Positions 8,229 to 19,730 are shown, numbered from the stretch's first letter. The stretch is DNA of 64,000 bases from Staphylococcus capitis subsp. capitis (GCF_040739495.1 NZ_CP145263.1:1674001-1738000), one strand, 5' to 3'. The notes: generated by a model not told the origin, from the sequence alone. A program made the numbers and translations.

Positions 8229-9302
8229 CTATTTTAAGGTCATTTTAAAATTTAAAAAACTCTCGTTATATTCACTGAGTGTTTGTTGACCTAAATCTTT
8301 GTAAACTTCTAAACGCTTTTGTTCTTTATTTGTAGGATAAAATCTATGGTCTTCTCTAATTTCTTTAGGCAGCTTATCTCTAGCCGCTTTATTAGGCGTT
8401 GCATAGCCTACCCACTCTGTATTCTGTTTATTATTTTTCTTATCTAATAAGAAGTTCATAAATTTATATGCGCCTTCCTTATTCTGAGCAGTTTTAGGAA
8501 TAACCATGTTATCAAACCAAAGATTAGATCCTTCTTTAGGAATAACATAGTCATATTTATTACTATTTTGTACTAAAGGTGCTGCCACTCCACTCCAAAC
8601 TACAGCGATGTTACCTTCATTTTGTTGAAGCATCATTGTTATCTCATCTCCAACAACACCTCTTACTTGTGGAGCTAACTTTTTCAAATCCACTTCAGCC
8701 CTTTTAATATGAGAAGGATTACTATCATTCAAACTATAGCCTAATTTGTTGAGTCCCATTCCCATAATTTCGCGAGCACCGTCTACTAATAAAATATCAT
8801 TTTTATACTTAGATTGATACAAATCACTCCAACTATTGAATTTTTCATGAGGGTATTTCTCTTTATTATATAAGATACCCACTGTACCAAAGAAATAAGG
8901 TAATGAATATTTATTATGAGGATCATAAGACATATTCATATAGTCAGAATCGAGATTTTTTATATTTGGTATTTTATTATGATCTAAAGGAACTAACAGA
9001 TTTGAACGCTTTAGCTTTTGCACAGTGTACTCACTTGGAAATGCCACATCATAATGTGTACCACCATTACGAATTTTGGCCTCCATTGCTTCATTTGAAT
9101 CAAACGTTTCGTATACAACTTGAATACCTGTTTGTTTTTCAAACTTTTTAATTAAACTAGGATCAATATATTCTCCCCAGTTATAAACATAAATCTTTTC
9201 ATTTGTTTGGGTGTTCTCTTTAGATTTAAACCAATGACTCACAACTAAACATAAAATACCAATAATTATTGCGGAAATGATAAGTTGTAGAAATCGTTTC
9301 AT
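8229..9302 (-). CDS. potD: Spermidine/putrescine ABC transporter substrate-binding protein
   Basis: Extracytoplasmic binding protein of the polyamine importer. The N-terminus has one hydrophobic segment (residues 7-25) and no convincing lipobox, so it is either cleaved or stays as an anchor. The mature part begins with the family signature YVYNWGEYIDPSLIKKFE and continues as a type-II periplasmic-binding fold (YEVFDS-like, DVAFPSEYTV, PYFFGTVGILYN, VVWSGVAAP). At 357 residues it is normal. The ATG overlaps the potC stop (ATGA), so translation is coupled. It is the last gene of the regulator-potABCD operon. Confidence 0.93.
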   Translation of the reverse strand: MKRFLQLIISAIIIGILCLVVSHWFKSKENTQTNEKIYVYNWGEYIDPSLIKKFEKQTGIQVVYETFDSNEAMEAKIRNGGTHYDVAFPSEYTVQKLKRSNLLVPLDHNKIPNIKNLDSDYMNMSYDPHNKYSLPYFFGTVGILYNKEKYPHEKFNSWSDLYQSKYKNDILLVDGAREIMGMGLNKLGYSLNDSNPSHIKRAEVDLKKLAPQVRGVVGDEITMMLQQNEGNIAVVWSGVAAPLVQNSNKYDYVIPKEGSNLWFDNMVIPKTAQNKEGAYKFMNFLLDKKNNKQNTEWVGYATPNKAARDKLPKEIREDHRFYPTNKEQKRLEVYKDLGQQTLSEYNESFLNFKMTLK

Positions 9303-10111
9303 TCATTTACACCTCGCTTCACTGTCTTTTGGCGTTTGACGAAGTGTAGTATTAAATAATAACCTATTATACCTATTAAAATAGCTACAAATAAAATTGT
9401 AGATATCGCATTAATCTCCATACTTATACCTTTTCTAGCCATTGCATAAACTTCTACAGATAAGACACTAAACCCGTTTCCTGTTACGAAGAAGCTAACT
9501 GTGAAATCATCTAAAGAATATGTTAAAGCCATAAAGAATCCGCCAATGATTGATGGCATAATATTGGGTATAATGACGCTACTTAATAATTGAGATTCAT
9601 TTGCTCCTAGATCTCTAGCCGCATTCAACATATTATCATTCATTTCATACAGTTTCGGTAACACAATAATCACGACGATAGGTATACAAAATGCAATATG
9701 TGAGGCTAAAACAGTAGAGAATCCTAAACCTAATCCAGTGAAATGTCCAATTGCAGTAAACATAATTAAAAATGACGCACCAATAACTACATCCGATGAA
9801 ACCATGAGTACATTATTTAAAGTCAATAAGGTCACTTTGAATTTTTTATTACGTAAATAATACAAAGCAATTGCGCCAAATGTACCAATTACTGTAGAAA
9901 CTGATGCAGCTAATAATGCCACTGCTACAGTATTAAATATTACAGACATTAATCGATCATCTTGGAAAAGAGTACGGTAATGCTCTAACGTGAAATGCTC
10001 AAAATGAATCATATTTCCAGCTGAGTTAAATGAATACAACATTAAGAAAAAAATCGGTATATAAAGTATTACTATTAAAATACCTATGTACACCTTTCCA
10101 TACCATTTCAC
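9299..10111 (-). CDS. potC: Spermidine/putrescine ABC transporter permease PotC
   Basis: Inner permease subunit with six TM helices and the ABC coupling EAA-like loop (ARDLGANESQLLSSVIIPNIMPSI region, about residues 165-185). I choose the GTG at 10111 (VKWYGKVYIG), which has AAGGGGTGA about 5 bases upstream. The longer frame to GTG 10120 would leave no room for a ribosome site. Length is 270 residues. The gene starts just after the potB stop and overlaps potD by 4 bases. Confidence 0.92.
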   Translation of the reverse strand: MKWYGKVYIGILIVILYIPIFFLMLYSFNSAGNMIHFEHFTLEHYRTLFQDDRLMSVIFNTVAVALLAASVSTVIGTFGAIALYYLRNKKFKVTLLTLNNVLMVSSDVVIGASFLIMFTAIGHFTGLGLGFSTVLASHIAFCIPIVVIIVLPKLYEMNDNMLNAARDLGANESQLLSSVIIPNIMPSIIGGFFMALTYSLDDFTVSFFVTGNGFSVLSVEVYAMARKGISMEINAISTILFVAILIGIIGYYLILHFVKRQKTVKRGVNE

Positions 10112-10116
10112 GTCGC

Positions 10117-10920
10117 TCACCCCTTCCCATTAGATGATTTAGATTTAGTTATAATTAAAATAAAGGCCATAAATATAATTAAAAATAACGCAATTGTAGA
10201 GCCCATACCATAATTTTGAATAGTTAGAAATTGCTCTTCAATCGATGTACCTATATTAATGACTTTATTACCTGCAATTAATCGCGTAATCATGAATAGA
10301 GATAACGCAGGTATGAATGTAACTTGAATGCCTGTCATTACTCCTTCTTTAGTTAAAGGAATGATAACCTTTCTAAAAGTAGTTAATGGACTAGCGCCTA
10401 AATCACTAGAAGCTTGTAACAAGTTATTAGGTATTGCTTTCATACTATTAAATATAGGTAAAATCATAAATGGGATATAAATATAACTTGCAACCAATAG
10501 AAATGCTCCACTTGTAAAAAGCATATTAAATACTGGTAAATGAAAGACATGTAATGTCTGATTTATAATACCATCATGACTTAATAGTCCTATAAAAGCA
10601 TAGGTCTTCAGAAGTAAATTAATCCATGTTGGAATTATCATTATCATTAGTAATATATTTTGGAATCTAGATTGAGCAATATAATATGCCGCTGGATAGC
10701 TAATAAACAAAGTAATTATAGTAATTAGAAACGCATACCATATTGAATCCGCAAACATTTTAAAATAGCGTAGTGAAAAAATTTGTTCATAATTTGTAAA
10801 ACTAAAATGACCATGCACATCTGTAAATGAGAAATAGACGAGTAAAATGACAGGTATAATAATAAAAATAACCATCCATAATAAATATGGAATAAGAAGT
10901 ACTTTATTAATATTACGCAT
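10117..10920 (-). CDS. potB: Spermidine/putrescine ABC transporter permease PotB
   Basis: Permease subunit pairing with PotC. Six hydrophobic helices and the coupling-loop motif [19 protein letters not shown] (about residues 166-184) identify it. The ATG at 10920 ([15 protein letters not shown]) has GAGGATG about 7 bases upstream and lies inside the end of potA, giving an 8-base overlap. Two further ATGs upstream (10929, 10935) are in frame but lack a site. Length is 267 residues. Confidence 0.92.
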   Translation of the reverse strand: MRNINKVLLIPYLLWMVIFIIIPVILLVYFSFTDVHGHFSFTNYEQIFSLRYFKMFADSIWYAFLITIITLFISYPAAYYIAQSRFQNILLMIMIIPTWINLLLKTYAFIGLLSHDGIINQTLHVFHLPVFNMLFTSGAFLLVASYIYIPFMILPIFNSMKAIPNNLLQASSDLGASPLTTFRKVIIPLTKEGVMTGIQVTFIPALSLFMITRLIAGNKVINIGTSIEEQFLTIQNYGMGSTIALFLIIFMAFILIITKSKSSNGKG

Positions 10921-12007
10921 GGTCCACATCCTCATAACTCTCTATACGCTTATCAAATTCTTCCTCAGTTTCACCAGGTACCATAATGTGAATTGCTTCT
11001 GGTTCAAAGTATAGACCTATTTCGCTGCCAACTTCAGCCTTCTTAGTAGATTGAATAACCCATTCGTAACCTTTTCTATCAATACAGCAAATTTCATAAT
11101 GAACGCCTCTAAATAACATTGAATCTACAGTCGCTTTAAAAAGTCCTTGATCTTTTTCAATAAGTGAAATGTCCTCTGGTCTAATTACAACTTCTACTTT
11201 CTTATTTTCAGGTATTCCCATATCAACACATTCAAAGTCTTGGCCATAGATATTCACCACGAAATCTTTAATCATTCGTCCCTCTACGATATTGGATTCA
11301 CCAATAAAATCGGCAACGTAACGATTAACAGGTTCATCATATATATCTATAGGCGTACCAAATTGCTGAATTTTTCCATCTTTCATAACAAAGATGTAAT
11401 CACTTAATGCTAATGCTTCCTCTTGATCATGTGTTACAAATATAAAAGTTATCCCTAAACGAGATTGTAATTCTCGTAACTCATATTGCATTTCCGTACG
11501 TAATTTTAAATCTAATGCGGATAATGATTCATCAAGTAAAAGTATTTCAGGTTCATTCACAATTGCCCGAGCAATCGCTACACGTTGTTTTTGTCCACCA
11601 CTCATGCCTTCAATTTGTCGTTGTTCATAACCTTGTAATTTCACTAATTTTAATGCTTCTGATACCTTTTTATCTATCTCAGTCTTGCTATATTTTTTTA
11701 ATTTTAAGCCATAAGCAATATTGTCATAAACATTAAGATGGGGAAATAACGCATAATCCTGGAAAACTGTATTGACTTTACGTTTATTTGGGGGCAATTT
11801 TCCGATAGGTTTATTCTGGTAAATCACTTCTCCGCTGTCAGGATATTCGAACCCAGCAATCAACTTTAATATTGTAGTTTTTCCACAGCCAGAAGGTCCT
11901 AATAATGTATAAAAATAACCTGATTCAATATCAATATCAATTTCATCTAAAATTTGTACATCATCATAGCCTTTACTTACAGATTTGAATGAAAGTAATG
12001 GATTCAT
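10913..12007 (-). CDS. potA: Spermidine/putrescine ABC transporter ATPase PotA
   Basis: ATPase that energises PotBC. Walker [10 protein letters not shown] at residues 37-45, Q-loop in [10 protein letters not shown] near 85, signature [14 protein letters not shown] near 136, Walker B ILLLDES near 157 and H-loop VTHDQEEAL near 190. The C-terminal third is the TOBE-type regulatory domain found in Pot/Mal-type ATPases. The ATG at 12007 is chosen because GGGAGG lies 7 bases before it; the ATG at 12013 would sit on that site. Length is 364 residues. The gene follows the regulator by 12 bases and overlaps potB. Confidence 0.95.
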   Translation of the reverse strand: MNPLLSFKSVSKGYDDVQILDEIDIDIESGYFYTLLGPSGCGKTTILKLIAGFEYPDSGEVIYQNKPIGKLPPNKRKVNTVFQDYALFPHLNVYDNIAYGLKLKKYSKTEIDKKVSEALKLVKLQGYEQRQIEGMSGGQKQRVAIARAIVNEPEILLLDESLSALDLKLRTEMQYELRELQSRLGITFIFVTHDQEEALALSDYIFVMKDGKIQQFGTPIDIYDEPVNRYVADFIGESNIVEGRMIKDFVVNIYGQDFECVDMGIPENKKVEVVIRPEDISLIEKDQGLFKATVDSMLFRGVHYEICCIDRKGYEWVIQSTKKAEVGSEIGLYFEPEAIHIMVPGETEEEFDKRIESYEDVDHA

Positions 12008-12019
12008 GATCATTCCTCC

Positions 12020-12559
12020 CTATAAATATGAAGCTGTGGCAACAATTAATATTTTCACTTCTTCATTTGTTTCATTATATAAGCGATGCTTATCTTTTGC
12101 CTTAAAATAAAGTACATCTTCAGCACTCGCTTTAAAGGTTTGATTACCAAGTAGCAACGACACTTCACCTTCTAAACAATATATAAAAGTGTCTGATTCA
12201 GATGGTTTAAAATTTTTATAGGATGCGCCAGGTTTCAATGTTAGTATGAGTGGTTCCATTTCAAATTCATTAGAATCTGTAACAAGCCAATTAAGGATAT
12301 ATCCTCGATCATATTCATCATATGTAATTTGATCTTTCTTTTTATATAACACTTTTTCACTCGGACTCTCTTGAAAAAAATCACTGGCCGATGTTCCAAG
12401 CACTTCCAAGATGTTTAAAAACGTCTCCATACTCGGCGATGCATGTTGACTTTCAATCTGAGAGATATACCCTTTTGACAAATCCGTACGTTCGGCAAGT
12501 TCTTCTTGTGTGAGATTTTTTATGCGTCTTAAATTTCGTAATTTATATCCTATATTCAT
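12020..12559 (-). CDS. XRE-family regulator with cupin domain, first gene of the pot operon
   Basis: An N-terminal helix-turn-helix of the XRE type (residues 6-60, core TQEELAERTDLSKGYISQIE) is followed by a C-terminal cupin (about 105-177). This two-domain build matches PuuR/YerO-like regulators, and proteins of this type commonly control amine or amino-acid transport. Placed directly before potA, it is likely the local regulator of polyamine import and may sense a polyamine through the cupin; that is inference. The start ATG at 12559 has TAGGTGGTT upstream. Upstream, TTGCTT-N17-TACTTT is a possible promoter, and GTTT-N9-AAAC near 12586-12602 is a candidate autoregulatory operator. Confidence 0.85.
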   Translation of the reverse strand: MNIGYKLRNLRRIKNLTQEELAERTDLSKGYISQIESQHASPSMETFLNILEVLGTSASDFFQESPSEKVLYKKKDQITYDEYDRGYILNWLVTDSNEFEMEPLILTLKPGASYKNFKPSESDTFIYCLEGEVSLLLGNQTFKASAEDVLYFKAKDKHRLYNETNEEVKILIVATASYL

Positions 12560-12724
12560 AATTTAACCACCTAAAAAAGCTACATTAAGTTTACTAATAT
12601 CAAACATTTTGTTTAATGCTTAATAAAAGTAACAGAATATAGCTTTGTAAGCAATAGTTTTATTAAATTGTTTTAAAAAACAAGTGAGTATAAATTTTTA
12701 GATATTAAGTGCAAGTGAAATCAA

Positions 12725-13000
12725 TTAAGATTCTTTACCAAATCGCTGTTGCTCAGGATTTTTATTTACTTCTTGGACAACTTTATAACTATTATATCCA
12801 CTTTTATTCTCAAATTCTTTAAAAATTTGTTTTTCTTCAGCTTTACCAGGTACAATTTCTTTAAATTTTTTATAAGCTTTTTTTACGTCTTCACCCTTAA
12901 CAGAAGATTCATAGTAATTTTCAATTTTATTAAAAAAGTGAATGACTTGCATCATTTCTTCATTTGTCCAATCTAAATCTAACGGATATTGATACTCCAT
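12725..13000 (-). CDS. UPF0223 family protein
   Basis: A soluble, charged 91-residue protein. The N-terminal block [18 protein letters not shown] is the hallmark of the UPF0223 family found next to pdhD in staphylococci and other Firmicutes. It is probably all-helical, and the function is unknown. The start ATG at 13000 has GGAGGTTA upstream. It is separated from pdhD by the pdh terminator, so it is likely its own transcript. The 165 bases to the next gene hold only the pot promoter region. Confidence 0.85.
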   Translation of the reverse strand: MEYQYPLDLDWTNEEMMQVIHFFNKIENYYESSVKGEDVKKAYKKFKEIVPGKAEEKQIFKEFENKSGYNSYKVVQEVNKNPEQQRFGKES

Positions 13001-13081
13001 TGTGATGATAACCTCCTATGATAATAATGTATGTACAGTGTATCGGAGCCATTTTCATAAAACAACCGATTCAAATAATCT

Positions 13082-13116
13082 AAAAAAGCTGAGACCCGTA
13101 CATGACGAGTCCCAGC
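13082..13116 (-). terminator. Terminator of the pdh operon
   Basis: On the minus strand GCTGGGACTCGT pairs with ACGGGTCTCAGC across a small loop, with one G-T wobble and one mismatch, and is followed by T6. It lies 43 bases after the pdhD stop. Confidence 0.85.
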
Positions 13117-13159
13117 AGTATATAATAATTAATCTTTAACTATTGTGATTAAGGCTGAA

Positions 13160-14566
13160 TTACATAGTGTGGATTGGATAACCAATTGCTTTTTCAGCAG
13201 CTTCCATTGACATTTCACCTAAAGTAGGGTGAGCATGAACAGTTAATGCGATGTCTTCTGCATTCATACCTGATTCAATTGCTAAACCTAATTCAGAGAT
13301 GATATCAGATGCGCCGGTACCAACAACTTGAGCACCGATTAAAGTATCATCTTCTTTAAGTGTAATTAATTTAACAAAACCATTCGTATCATCTAATGAT
13401 AATGCACGACCATTAGCTGCATAAGGGAATTTAGAAGCTTTAATTGATAAACCTTCTTCTTTTGCTTGAGCTTCAGTGTAACCTACTTGAGCTAATTCTG
13501 GTTCAGTGAAGCATACTGCAGGCATACCAATGTAATCAACTTCAGCAGCTTGACCATCTATTGCTTCAGCAGCAACTTTAGCTTCATAACTTGCTTTATG
13601 AGCAAGTGGTAAACCAGGAACGATATCACCAATTGCAAAGATGTTCTCAATTGAAGTACGGCTTTGTTTATCTACTTCTAATAATCCACGATCTGCGAAT
13701 TTAAGACCTAATTCTTCTAAACCTAATTCATCAGTATTTGGACGACGTCCAACAGTTACTAGTACGTAGTCAGCTTCAATAGTTTGTTCTTCACCATTAG
13801 CTTCATACGTAACTTTAACACCATTGTCAGTTTCTTCAGCAGATTTAGCCATAGCTTCAGTGACAATTTCGATACCTTTTTCTTTCATGCCTTTTTTAAC
13901 TGGTTGTGTCATTTGTTTTTCGAATCCACCTAAGATGTCTTTCGCACCTTCAAGGATTGTTACTTCAGAACCGAAGTTAGCAAATGCTGTACCTAATTCA
14001 GAACCGATGTAACCGCCACCGACAACTACAAGTTTACCTGGTACTTCTTGTAAATTTAAAGCGCCAGTTGAATCGATAACACGTTCACCAAATTCAAAGT
14101 TAGGAATTTCAATTGGTCTAGAACCAGTTGCAATAATTGCATGTTTGAAATTGTAAGTTTGAGCACTTTTTTCGTCCATAACGCGAAGGCTATTATTATC
14201 TACAAAGTATGCTTCACCTTTGACAATCTCAACTTTGTTACCTTTTAATAAACCTTCAACACCACCAGTTAATTTATTTACTACTGATGATTTGAATTCT
14301 TGAACTTTTTCATAGTTTAAAGACACGCTTTCAGCAATAACCCCTAAGTTTTCTGAATGTTGCGCCTCAACAAAACGATGAGATGCGTGTAATAATGCTT
14401 TAGATGGAATACAACCAACGTTTAAGCACACACCACCTAAATTACCTTTCTCAACGATTGTTACTTTTTGTCCTAATTGTGCTGCGCGAATTGCTGCAAC
14501 GTATCCACCTGGACCTGCTCCGATTACAATAGTATCTGTTTCAATTGGGAAATCTCCAACTACCAT
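13160..14566 (-). CDS. pdhD: Dihydrolipoamide dehydrogenase (E3) of pyruvate dehydrogenase
   Basis: A flavoprotein that reoxidises the lipoyl groups of PdhC with NAD+. The FAD dinucleotide fold [10 protein letters not shown] is at residues 17-26 and the redox disulfide [13 protein letters not shown] has Cys47 and Cys52. The NAD fold [12 protein letters not shown] is near 180, the second FAD motif FAIGDI near 310, and the catalytic His-Glu pair lies in [15 protein letters not shown] near the C-terminus. The length of 468 residues is normal. It is the last gene of the operon, 4 bases after pdhC. It may also serve other 2-oxo-acid complexes. Confidence 0.97.
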   Translation of the reverse strand: MVVGDFPIETDTIVIGAGPGGYVAAIRAAQLGQKVTIVEKGNLGGVCLNVGCIPSKALLHASHRFVEAQHSENLGVIAESVSLNYEKVQEFKSSVVNKLTGGVEGLLKGNKVEIVKGEAYFVDNNSLRVMDEKSAQTYNFKHAIIATGSRPIEIPNFEFGERVIDSTGALNLQEVPGKLVVVGGGYIGSELGTAFANFGSEVTILEGAKDILGGFEKQMTQPVKKGMKEKGIEIVTEAMAKSAEETDNGVKVTYEANGEEQTIEADYVLVTVGRRPNTDELGLEELGLKFADRGLLEVDKQSRTSIENIFAIGDIVPGLPLAHKASYEAKVAAEAIDGQAAEVDYIGMPAVCFTEPELAQVGYTEAQAKEEGLSIKASKFPYAANGRALSLDDTNGFVKLITLKEDDTLIGAQVVGTGASDIISELGLAIESGMNAEDIALTVHAHPTLGEMSMEAAEKAIGYPIHTM

Positions 14567-14570
14567 GTTT

Positions 14571-15899
14571 TTACCCCTCCATTAATAATAGTTCTGGATT
14601 ATTTAATAAACGTTTAATGTGATTCATAGCATTTTGACCAGTTGCGCCATCAATTTGTCTGTGGTCAAAGCTTAATGATAACGCTAATACTGGAGCTGCT
14701 ATAATTTCTCCATCCTTAACAATAGGTTTTTGAGCAATACGGCCAATTCCTAAGATGGCTACTTCTGGGTGATTGATAACTGGAGTGAACCATTGTCCAC
14801 CAGCTGAACCGATATTACTAATTGTACAAGTTGCACCTTTCATTTCATCTGAAGTCAATTTACCATCACGAGCTTTAACTGCAAGTTCATTGATTTCATC
14901 TGAAATTTCAAAGATTGATTTACGATCCGCATGTTTAACAACAGGAACTAATAAACCTTTATCTGTATCTGCTGCGATACCGATATTCCAATAATGTTTG
15001 TGTACAACTTCGCCAGCTTCTTCATTAAATGAAGTGTTAAGTGCTGGATATTTTTTAAGTGCTGAAACTAAAGCCTTAACAACATATGGTAAGAACGTTA
15101 GTTTAGTACCTTGTTCAGCTGCAATTTCTTTGAATTTCTTACGGTGATCCCATAGTTCTTGTACATCAATTTCATCCATTAATGTAACATGTGGTGCTGT
15201 ATGTTTTGAGTTAACCATTGCTTTAGCAATTGCTTTACGCATAGCAGGGATTTTCTCAGTAGTTTCTGGGAAGTCACCTTCTGGTACTGATTGACTAGCT
15301 GAAGTGCTAGTTTCTTCATTACCTGTAGATGATGCAGCTGCACTTTCGTTAGAAGCAGAATCAGTGCTTCCACCATTTAAGTATGCGTCTACGTCTTCTT
15401 TTGTAATACGGCCGTTTTTACCAGTGCCCGTAACAGCTTTAATGTTTACACCATTTTCACGAGCGTATTTACGTACAGAAGGCATAGCCTTAACTGTTTT
15501 ATTCTCATCAACTTCCGCTTCTTGATTAGAAGCTGTTGAAGCTTGCTGAGTTTGTGATGATGAAGTTGATTCTTCTTCAGCTGATGCTTCTTCTTGTTTC
15601 TCTTCTTGTTTAGAAGAAGAGTCATCACTATGACTACCTTTAAATTGCATTTCTTCAGCATCAGGAGCATCAATTTTTACAATAACGTCACCAACTACTG
15701 CAACAGTTCCTTCATCTACTAAAACTTCTTCCACAGTTCCGCTAACAGGCGATGGGATTTCTACTACAGATTTGTCGTTTTGCACTTCTGCTAAGACATC
15801 ATCTTCTTCGATGGTATCTCCAGCTTTAACAAACCACTTTACAATTTCACCTTCGTGGATACCTTCCCCGATATCGGGTAATCTAAATTCAAATGCCAC
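14571..15899 (-). CDS. pdhC: Dihydrolipoyllysine acetyltransferase (E2) of pyruvate dehydrogenase
   Basis: Core of the pyruvate dehydrogenase complex, moving acetyl groups to CoA. One lipoyl domain occupies residues 1-80 with the lipoylated Lys43 in [11 protein letters not shown] Ser/Gln/Glu-rich linker follows to about 137, then the peripheral-subunit-binding domain ([11 protein letters not shown]...[10 protein letters not shown], about 138-175), a second Ser/Thr-rich linker, and the catalytic domain from about 205 with HRQIDG near the C-terminus. Length is 442 residues. A 149-base gap with a stem-loop separates it from pdhB, the only sizeable gap in this operon. Confidence 0.97.
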   Translation of the reverse strand: MAFEFRLPDIGEGIHEGEIVKWFVKAGDTIEEDDVLAEVQNDKSVVEIPSPVSGTVEEVLVDEGTVAVVGDVIVKIDAPDAEEMQFKGSHSDDSSSKQEEKQEEASAEEESTSSSQTQQASTASNQEAEVDENKTVKAMPSVRKYARENGVNIKAVTGTGKNGRITKEDVDAYLNGGSTDSASNESAAASSTGNEETSTSASQSVPEGDFPETTEKIPAMRKAIAKAMVNSKHTAPHVTLMDEIDVQELWDHRKKFKEIAAEQGTKLTFLPYVVKALVSALKKYPALNTSFNEEAGEVVHKHYWNIGIAADTDKGLLVPVVKHADRKSIFEISDEINELAVKARDGKLTSDEMKGATCTISNIGSAGGQWFTPVINHPEVAILGIGRIAQKPIVKDGEIIAAPVLALSLSFDHRQIDGATGQNAMNHIKRLLNNPELLLMEG

Positions 15900-15951
15900 G
15901 TTCTTGTCCTCCTAAGATTTTACTTAATCAAATCATTTCAAATACTTATAT

Positions 15952-15989
15952 ACTAAAGTTGCAAGTTAAGGAAGCCCTTACAACTTAGT
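15952..15989 (-). other. Intra-operon stem-loop between pdhB and pdhC
   Basis: ACTAAAGTTG (15952-15961) pairs with CAACTTAGT (15981-15989) with one bulged A, and an inner AAGG/CCTT stem closes a small loop. There is no T-run after it on the minus strand, so it is more likely an RNA processing or stability element than a full terminator. Nothing else recognisable lies in the 149-base gap apart from the pdhC ribosome site. Confidence 0.55.
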
Positions 15990-16048
15990 TTACACTTATT
16001 CATCACTCATTGCTATAGTTAGCTACTTAATTTATTCATGAGTTTAAA

Positions 16049-17026
16049 TTAAAACTCTAATGTAGCTTTCGCTTGCTCGATGATGTCATTTTTATTTGGT
16101 AACCAAACATTCTCAGCTTGAGTAAATGGATATACAGTATCAGCTGCAGCTACACGAGCGATAGGTGCTTCTAATGAAAGAATTGCACGCTCAGCTAATT
16201 CTGCAGCAACTTGTGCACCTACACCAGCTTGGCGTTGCGCTTCTTGAACAACTACTGCACGTCCAGTTTTTTCTACTGAAGCAACTAAAGTATCAATATC
16301 AATTGGTTGAACTGTACGTAAGTCAATAACTTCGACAGAGTGTCCATCTTTTTCAAGTTCTTCAGCTGCTTTGATAGATTCTTGAACCATGGCACCGTAT
16401 GCGATTAGAGTAATATCATTACCTTCTTTTTTAACATTAGCTTTACCAATGTCGATTGTATACTCTTCTTCAGGTACTTCTTCACGGAATGAACGATACA
16501 ATTTCATATGTTCTAAGTATACAACAGGATCGTTACTTTGGATCGCTGAAATTAATAAGCCTTTCGCATCATAAGGACCTGATGGAATAATAACTTTTAA
16601 ACCAGGTGATTGTGCTAAGATACCTTCTAAATTATCAGCGTGTAATTCTGGAGTATGTACTCCCCCACCAAATGGTGCACGAATAGTAACCGGTGCTGGT
16701 TTAGATCCACCTGAACGGAATCGTGTACGAGCAATTTGACCCGCAACTTCGTCAAACACTTCAAATACGAATCCTAAGAACTGGATTTCCATAACTGGAC
16801 GATAACCTGTTACAGCTAATCCTAGGGCTAAACCGCCAATACCAGATTCAGCTAATGGTGTGTCGAATACTCGATCTTCACCAAATTCTTTTTGTAAACC
16901 TTCAGTAACACGGAATACACCGCCGTTAACACCAACGTCTTCACCGAAAACTAAAACGTCTTCGTCTCTTTTAAGTTCACTTTTAAGCGCGTCATTAATC
17001 GCTTGAACCATTGTCATTTGTGCCAT
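16049..17026 (-). CDS. pdhB: Pyruvate dehydrogenase E1 beta subunit
   Basis: Beta half of the heterotetrameric thiamine-diphosphate-dependent decarboxylase. The protein (325 residues) has the transketolase pyrimidine-binding domain first ([13 protein letters not shown] near 27, the [16 protein letters not shown] block near 56, [18 protein letters not shown] near 116) and the C-terminal transketolase domain after about 190 ([20 protein letters not shown]). It starts 3 bases after the pdhA stop. No irregularity was seen. Confidence 0.97.
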   Translation of the reverse strand: MAQMTMVQAINDALKSELKRDEDVLVFGEDVGVNGGVFRVTEGLQKEFGEDRVFDTPLAESGIGGLALGLAVTGYRPVMEIQFLGFVFEVFDEVAGQIARTRFRSGGSKPAPVTIRAPFGGGVHTPELHADNLEGILAQSPGLKVIIPSGPYDAKGLLISAIQSNDPVVYLEHMKLYRSFREEVPEEEYTIDIGKANVKKEGNDITLIAYGAMVQESIKAAEELEKDGHSVEVIDLRTVQPIDIDTLVASVEKTGRAVVVQEAQRQAGVGAQVAAELAERAILSLEAPIARVAAADTVYPFTQAENVWLPNKNDIIEQAKATLEF

Positions 17027-17029
17027 GGC

Positions 17030-18142
<1,113 letters not shown>

Positions 18143-18181
18143 TCAATTCACCATACCTTTCCCATGTAAATAGAAATTCAT
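18143..18181 (-). CDS. 12-residue leader ORF directly upstream of pdhA
   Basis: ATG at 18181 reads MNFYLHGKGMVN and stops at TGA 18145-18143, which abuts the pdhA ATG with no base between. The Shine-Dalgarno GGGAGGAT before this small ORF is the strongest in the region and no other ORF uses it. That geometry suggests that ribosomes load at the leader and re-initiate at pdhA. I do not know of a described leader peptide here; conservation across species would be needed to call it real. Confidence 0.5.
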   Translation of the reverse strand: MNFYLHGKGMVN

Positions 18182-18194
18182 TTTATCCTCCCTA

Positions 18195-18223
18195 ATTGTA
18201 TCACAAATGATTTTACCTGTTAA
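18195..18223 (-). promoter_or_regulatory. Candidate pdhA promoter
   Basis: Reading leftward, -35 TTAACA (18223-18218), a 17-base spacer and -10 TACAAT (18200-18195) are found. The expected start point near 18188 falls within or just beside the Shine-Dalgarno of the leader ORF, which would give a leader of fewer than ten bases before the small ORF. Confidence 0.55.
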
Positions 18224-18250
18224 ACGATTTCATAAAGTTCTGTTTCAATA

Positions 18251-18302
18251 GAAAAAGATACAGTTGCGCAGTCTGTTATAGTACTTTTCGCACAACTGTA
18301 TC
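18251..18302 (-). terminator. Terminator of the YkyA-like lipoprotein gene
   Basis: On the minus strand GATACAGTTGTGCG pairs with CGCAACTGTATC around a loop of about 20 bases and is followed by TTTTTC. It lies about 12 bases after the lipoprotein stop. Confidence 0.85.
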
Positions 18303-18313
18303 AGTTCACTAAA

Positions 18314-18940
18314 TTATTTTAATTGATCTACGTCTTGTTTCTCTTGAGTAACCTTTCTCATCGCTTTTGAATAGGTATTGAATTTTTTATTCATGTCTTT
18401 GTATGCTTTTGATAAATCTTTAGATTTACTGTCTACTTCTGATTGTGTAGCACCATCTTGGTTCAAGAACGTAAACAGTTCTTTCTCTTTATTTAAAGCT
18501 TTCTTGTAAGCCTTTGCATATGCGTCATGTGCTTTGTATTTTTCTTTGATTGCATCATTAAGTTGTGTCACTTCTTTTTTCTTAGCTGAGTTCTCGATAT
18601 GACTCATATACTGTTTAGCTTTTTTAAATTCTTTTTCAGAATTATTTAACGCTTTCTCTTCATTTTTAAACTCTTTTTGACGTTTCTCTACATTCTCAAC
18701 GATATCTTCTGCAGCTTGTTTTCTAGTATTCTGATCCTTGCCATTTACTTTTTTGAATAATTTTTGTTTCTCTTCTTCTAAATTATTTAATTTTTTACTT
18801 GTACTATTTACTGATTTTTCTTGGTCAAAAGCTTTTTGAACTTGATTGTCATATTTTTTAATTTCTTTTTTATCAGTAGTACACCCAGCTAATAACACTG
18901 TTGATGTTAGGACAATTGCGACAGTTTTACCGAACTTCAT
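18314..18940 (-). CDS. YkyA-like coiled-coil lipoprotein
   Basis: The lipoprotein signal has lipobox LLAGC with Cys20. The remaining ~188 residues are almost entirely Lys/Glu/Asp/Asn/Gln and predicted helical coiled coil, as in the Bacillus YkyA family (putative cell-wall-binding lipoproteins) found upstream of pdhA in many Firmicutes. The function is unknown. An AGGAGGTAACAG site precedes the ATG at 18940. It is monocistronic with its own terminator and divergent from def. Confidence 0.85.
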   Translation of the reverse strand: MKFGKTVAIVLTSTVLLAGCTTDKKEIKKYDNQVQKAFDQEKSVNSTSKKLNNLEEEKQKLFKKVNGKDQNTRKQAAEDIVENVEKRQKEFKNEEKALNNSEKEFKKAKQYMSHIENSAKKKEVTQLNDAIKEKYKAHDAYAKAYKKALNKEKELFTFLNQDGATQSEVDSKSKDLSKAYKDMNKKFNTYSKAMRKVTQEKQDVDQLK

Positions 18941-19156
18941 TAACTGTTACCTCCTCATAGTTGTTCGCTTGTAATATTAAATAATAATCTTTCATAAATC
19001 AATATACACTAATATAACTATTCATAGAAGCTAAGAGAAATAATCATAAGATTTAGTTTAATCTATAATATAAAACATGTATTTAAAATCAAGTACCTAT
19101 TAATGTACGAATCTCTATCGTATCTGATATATTATTACATAAGGAAGGTGTATGAC

Positions 19157-19708
19157 ATGTTAACTATGAAAGATATTATTAGAGACGGTCATCCAACGCT
19201 TCGTGAGAAGGCTAAAGAATTAAGCTTCCCTCTTTCTGAAGAAGATAAAGAAACATTACGCTCAATGCGAGAGTTTTTAATTAATAGTCAAGATGAAGAA
19301 ACTGCAAAACGTTATGGATTACGTTCTGGCGTAGGTTTAGCAGCCCCACAGATTGATTTGGCTAAAAGAATGATTGCAGTTTATTTACCAGACGATGGTA
19401 ATGGAAAATCTTATGATTATATGCTCGTTAATCCTAAAGTTATGAGCTACAGTGTGCAGGAAGCTTATTTACCCACTGGCGAAGGTTGTTTGAGTGTTGA
19501 CGAAAACATTCCAGGGTTAGTCCACCGTCATAATAGAGTAACAATTAAAGCTCAAGATATTGATGGCAATGAAGTTAAACTCAGACTAAAAGGCTATCCA
19601 GCAATTGTGTTTCAACACGAAATTGACCATTTAAACGGCGTTATGTTCTATGATTACATTGACGCTAATGAACCACTTAAACCTCACGACGATGCAGTTG
19701 AAGTTTAA
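19157..19708 (+). CDS. def: Peptide deformylase
   Basis: Removes the formyl group from the N-terminal Met of new proteins. The three metal-site motifs are present: GVGLAAPQ near residues 58-65, EGCLSV near 110-115 and QHEIDHL near 153-159. The 183-residue length and the insertion between motifs 1 and 2 are those of the Gram-positive type-2 enzyme. I start at the ATG at 19157 ([16 protein letters not shown]), with AAGGAAGGTG upstream; the frame is open back to 19103 but without a ribosome site. It is monocistronic, with a terminator behind it. Confidence 0.97.
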   Translation: MLTMKDIIRDGHPTLREKAKELSFPLSEEDKETLRSMREFLINSQDEETAKRYGLRSGVGLAAPQIDLAKRMIAVYLPDDGNGKSYDYMLVNPKVMSYSVQEAYLPTGEGCLSVDENIPGLVHRHNRVTIKAQDIDGNEVKLRLKGYPAIVFQHEIDHLNGVMFYDYIDANEPLKPHDDAVEV

Positions 19709-19730
19709 GTAAACTTATGGACATTTATTA

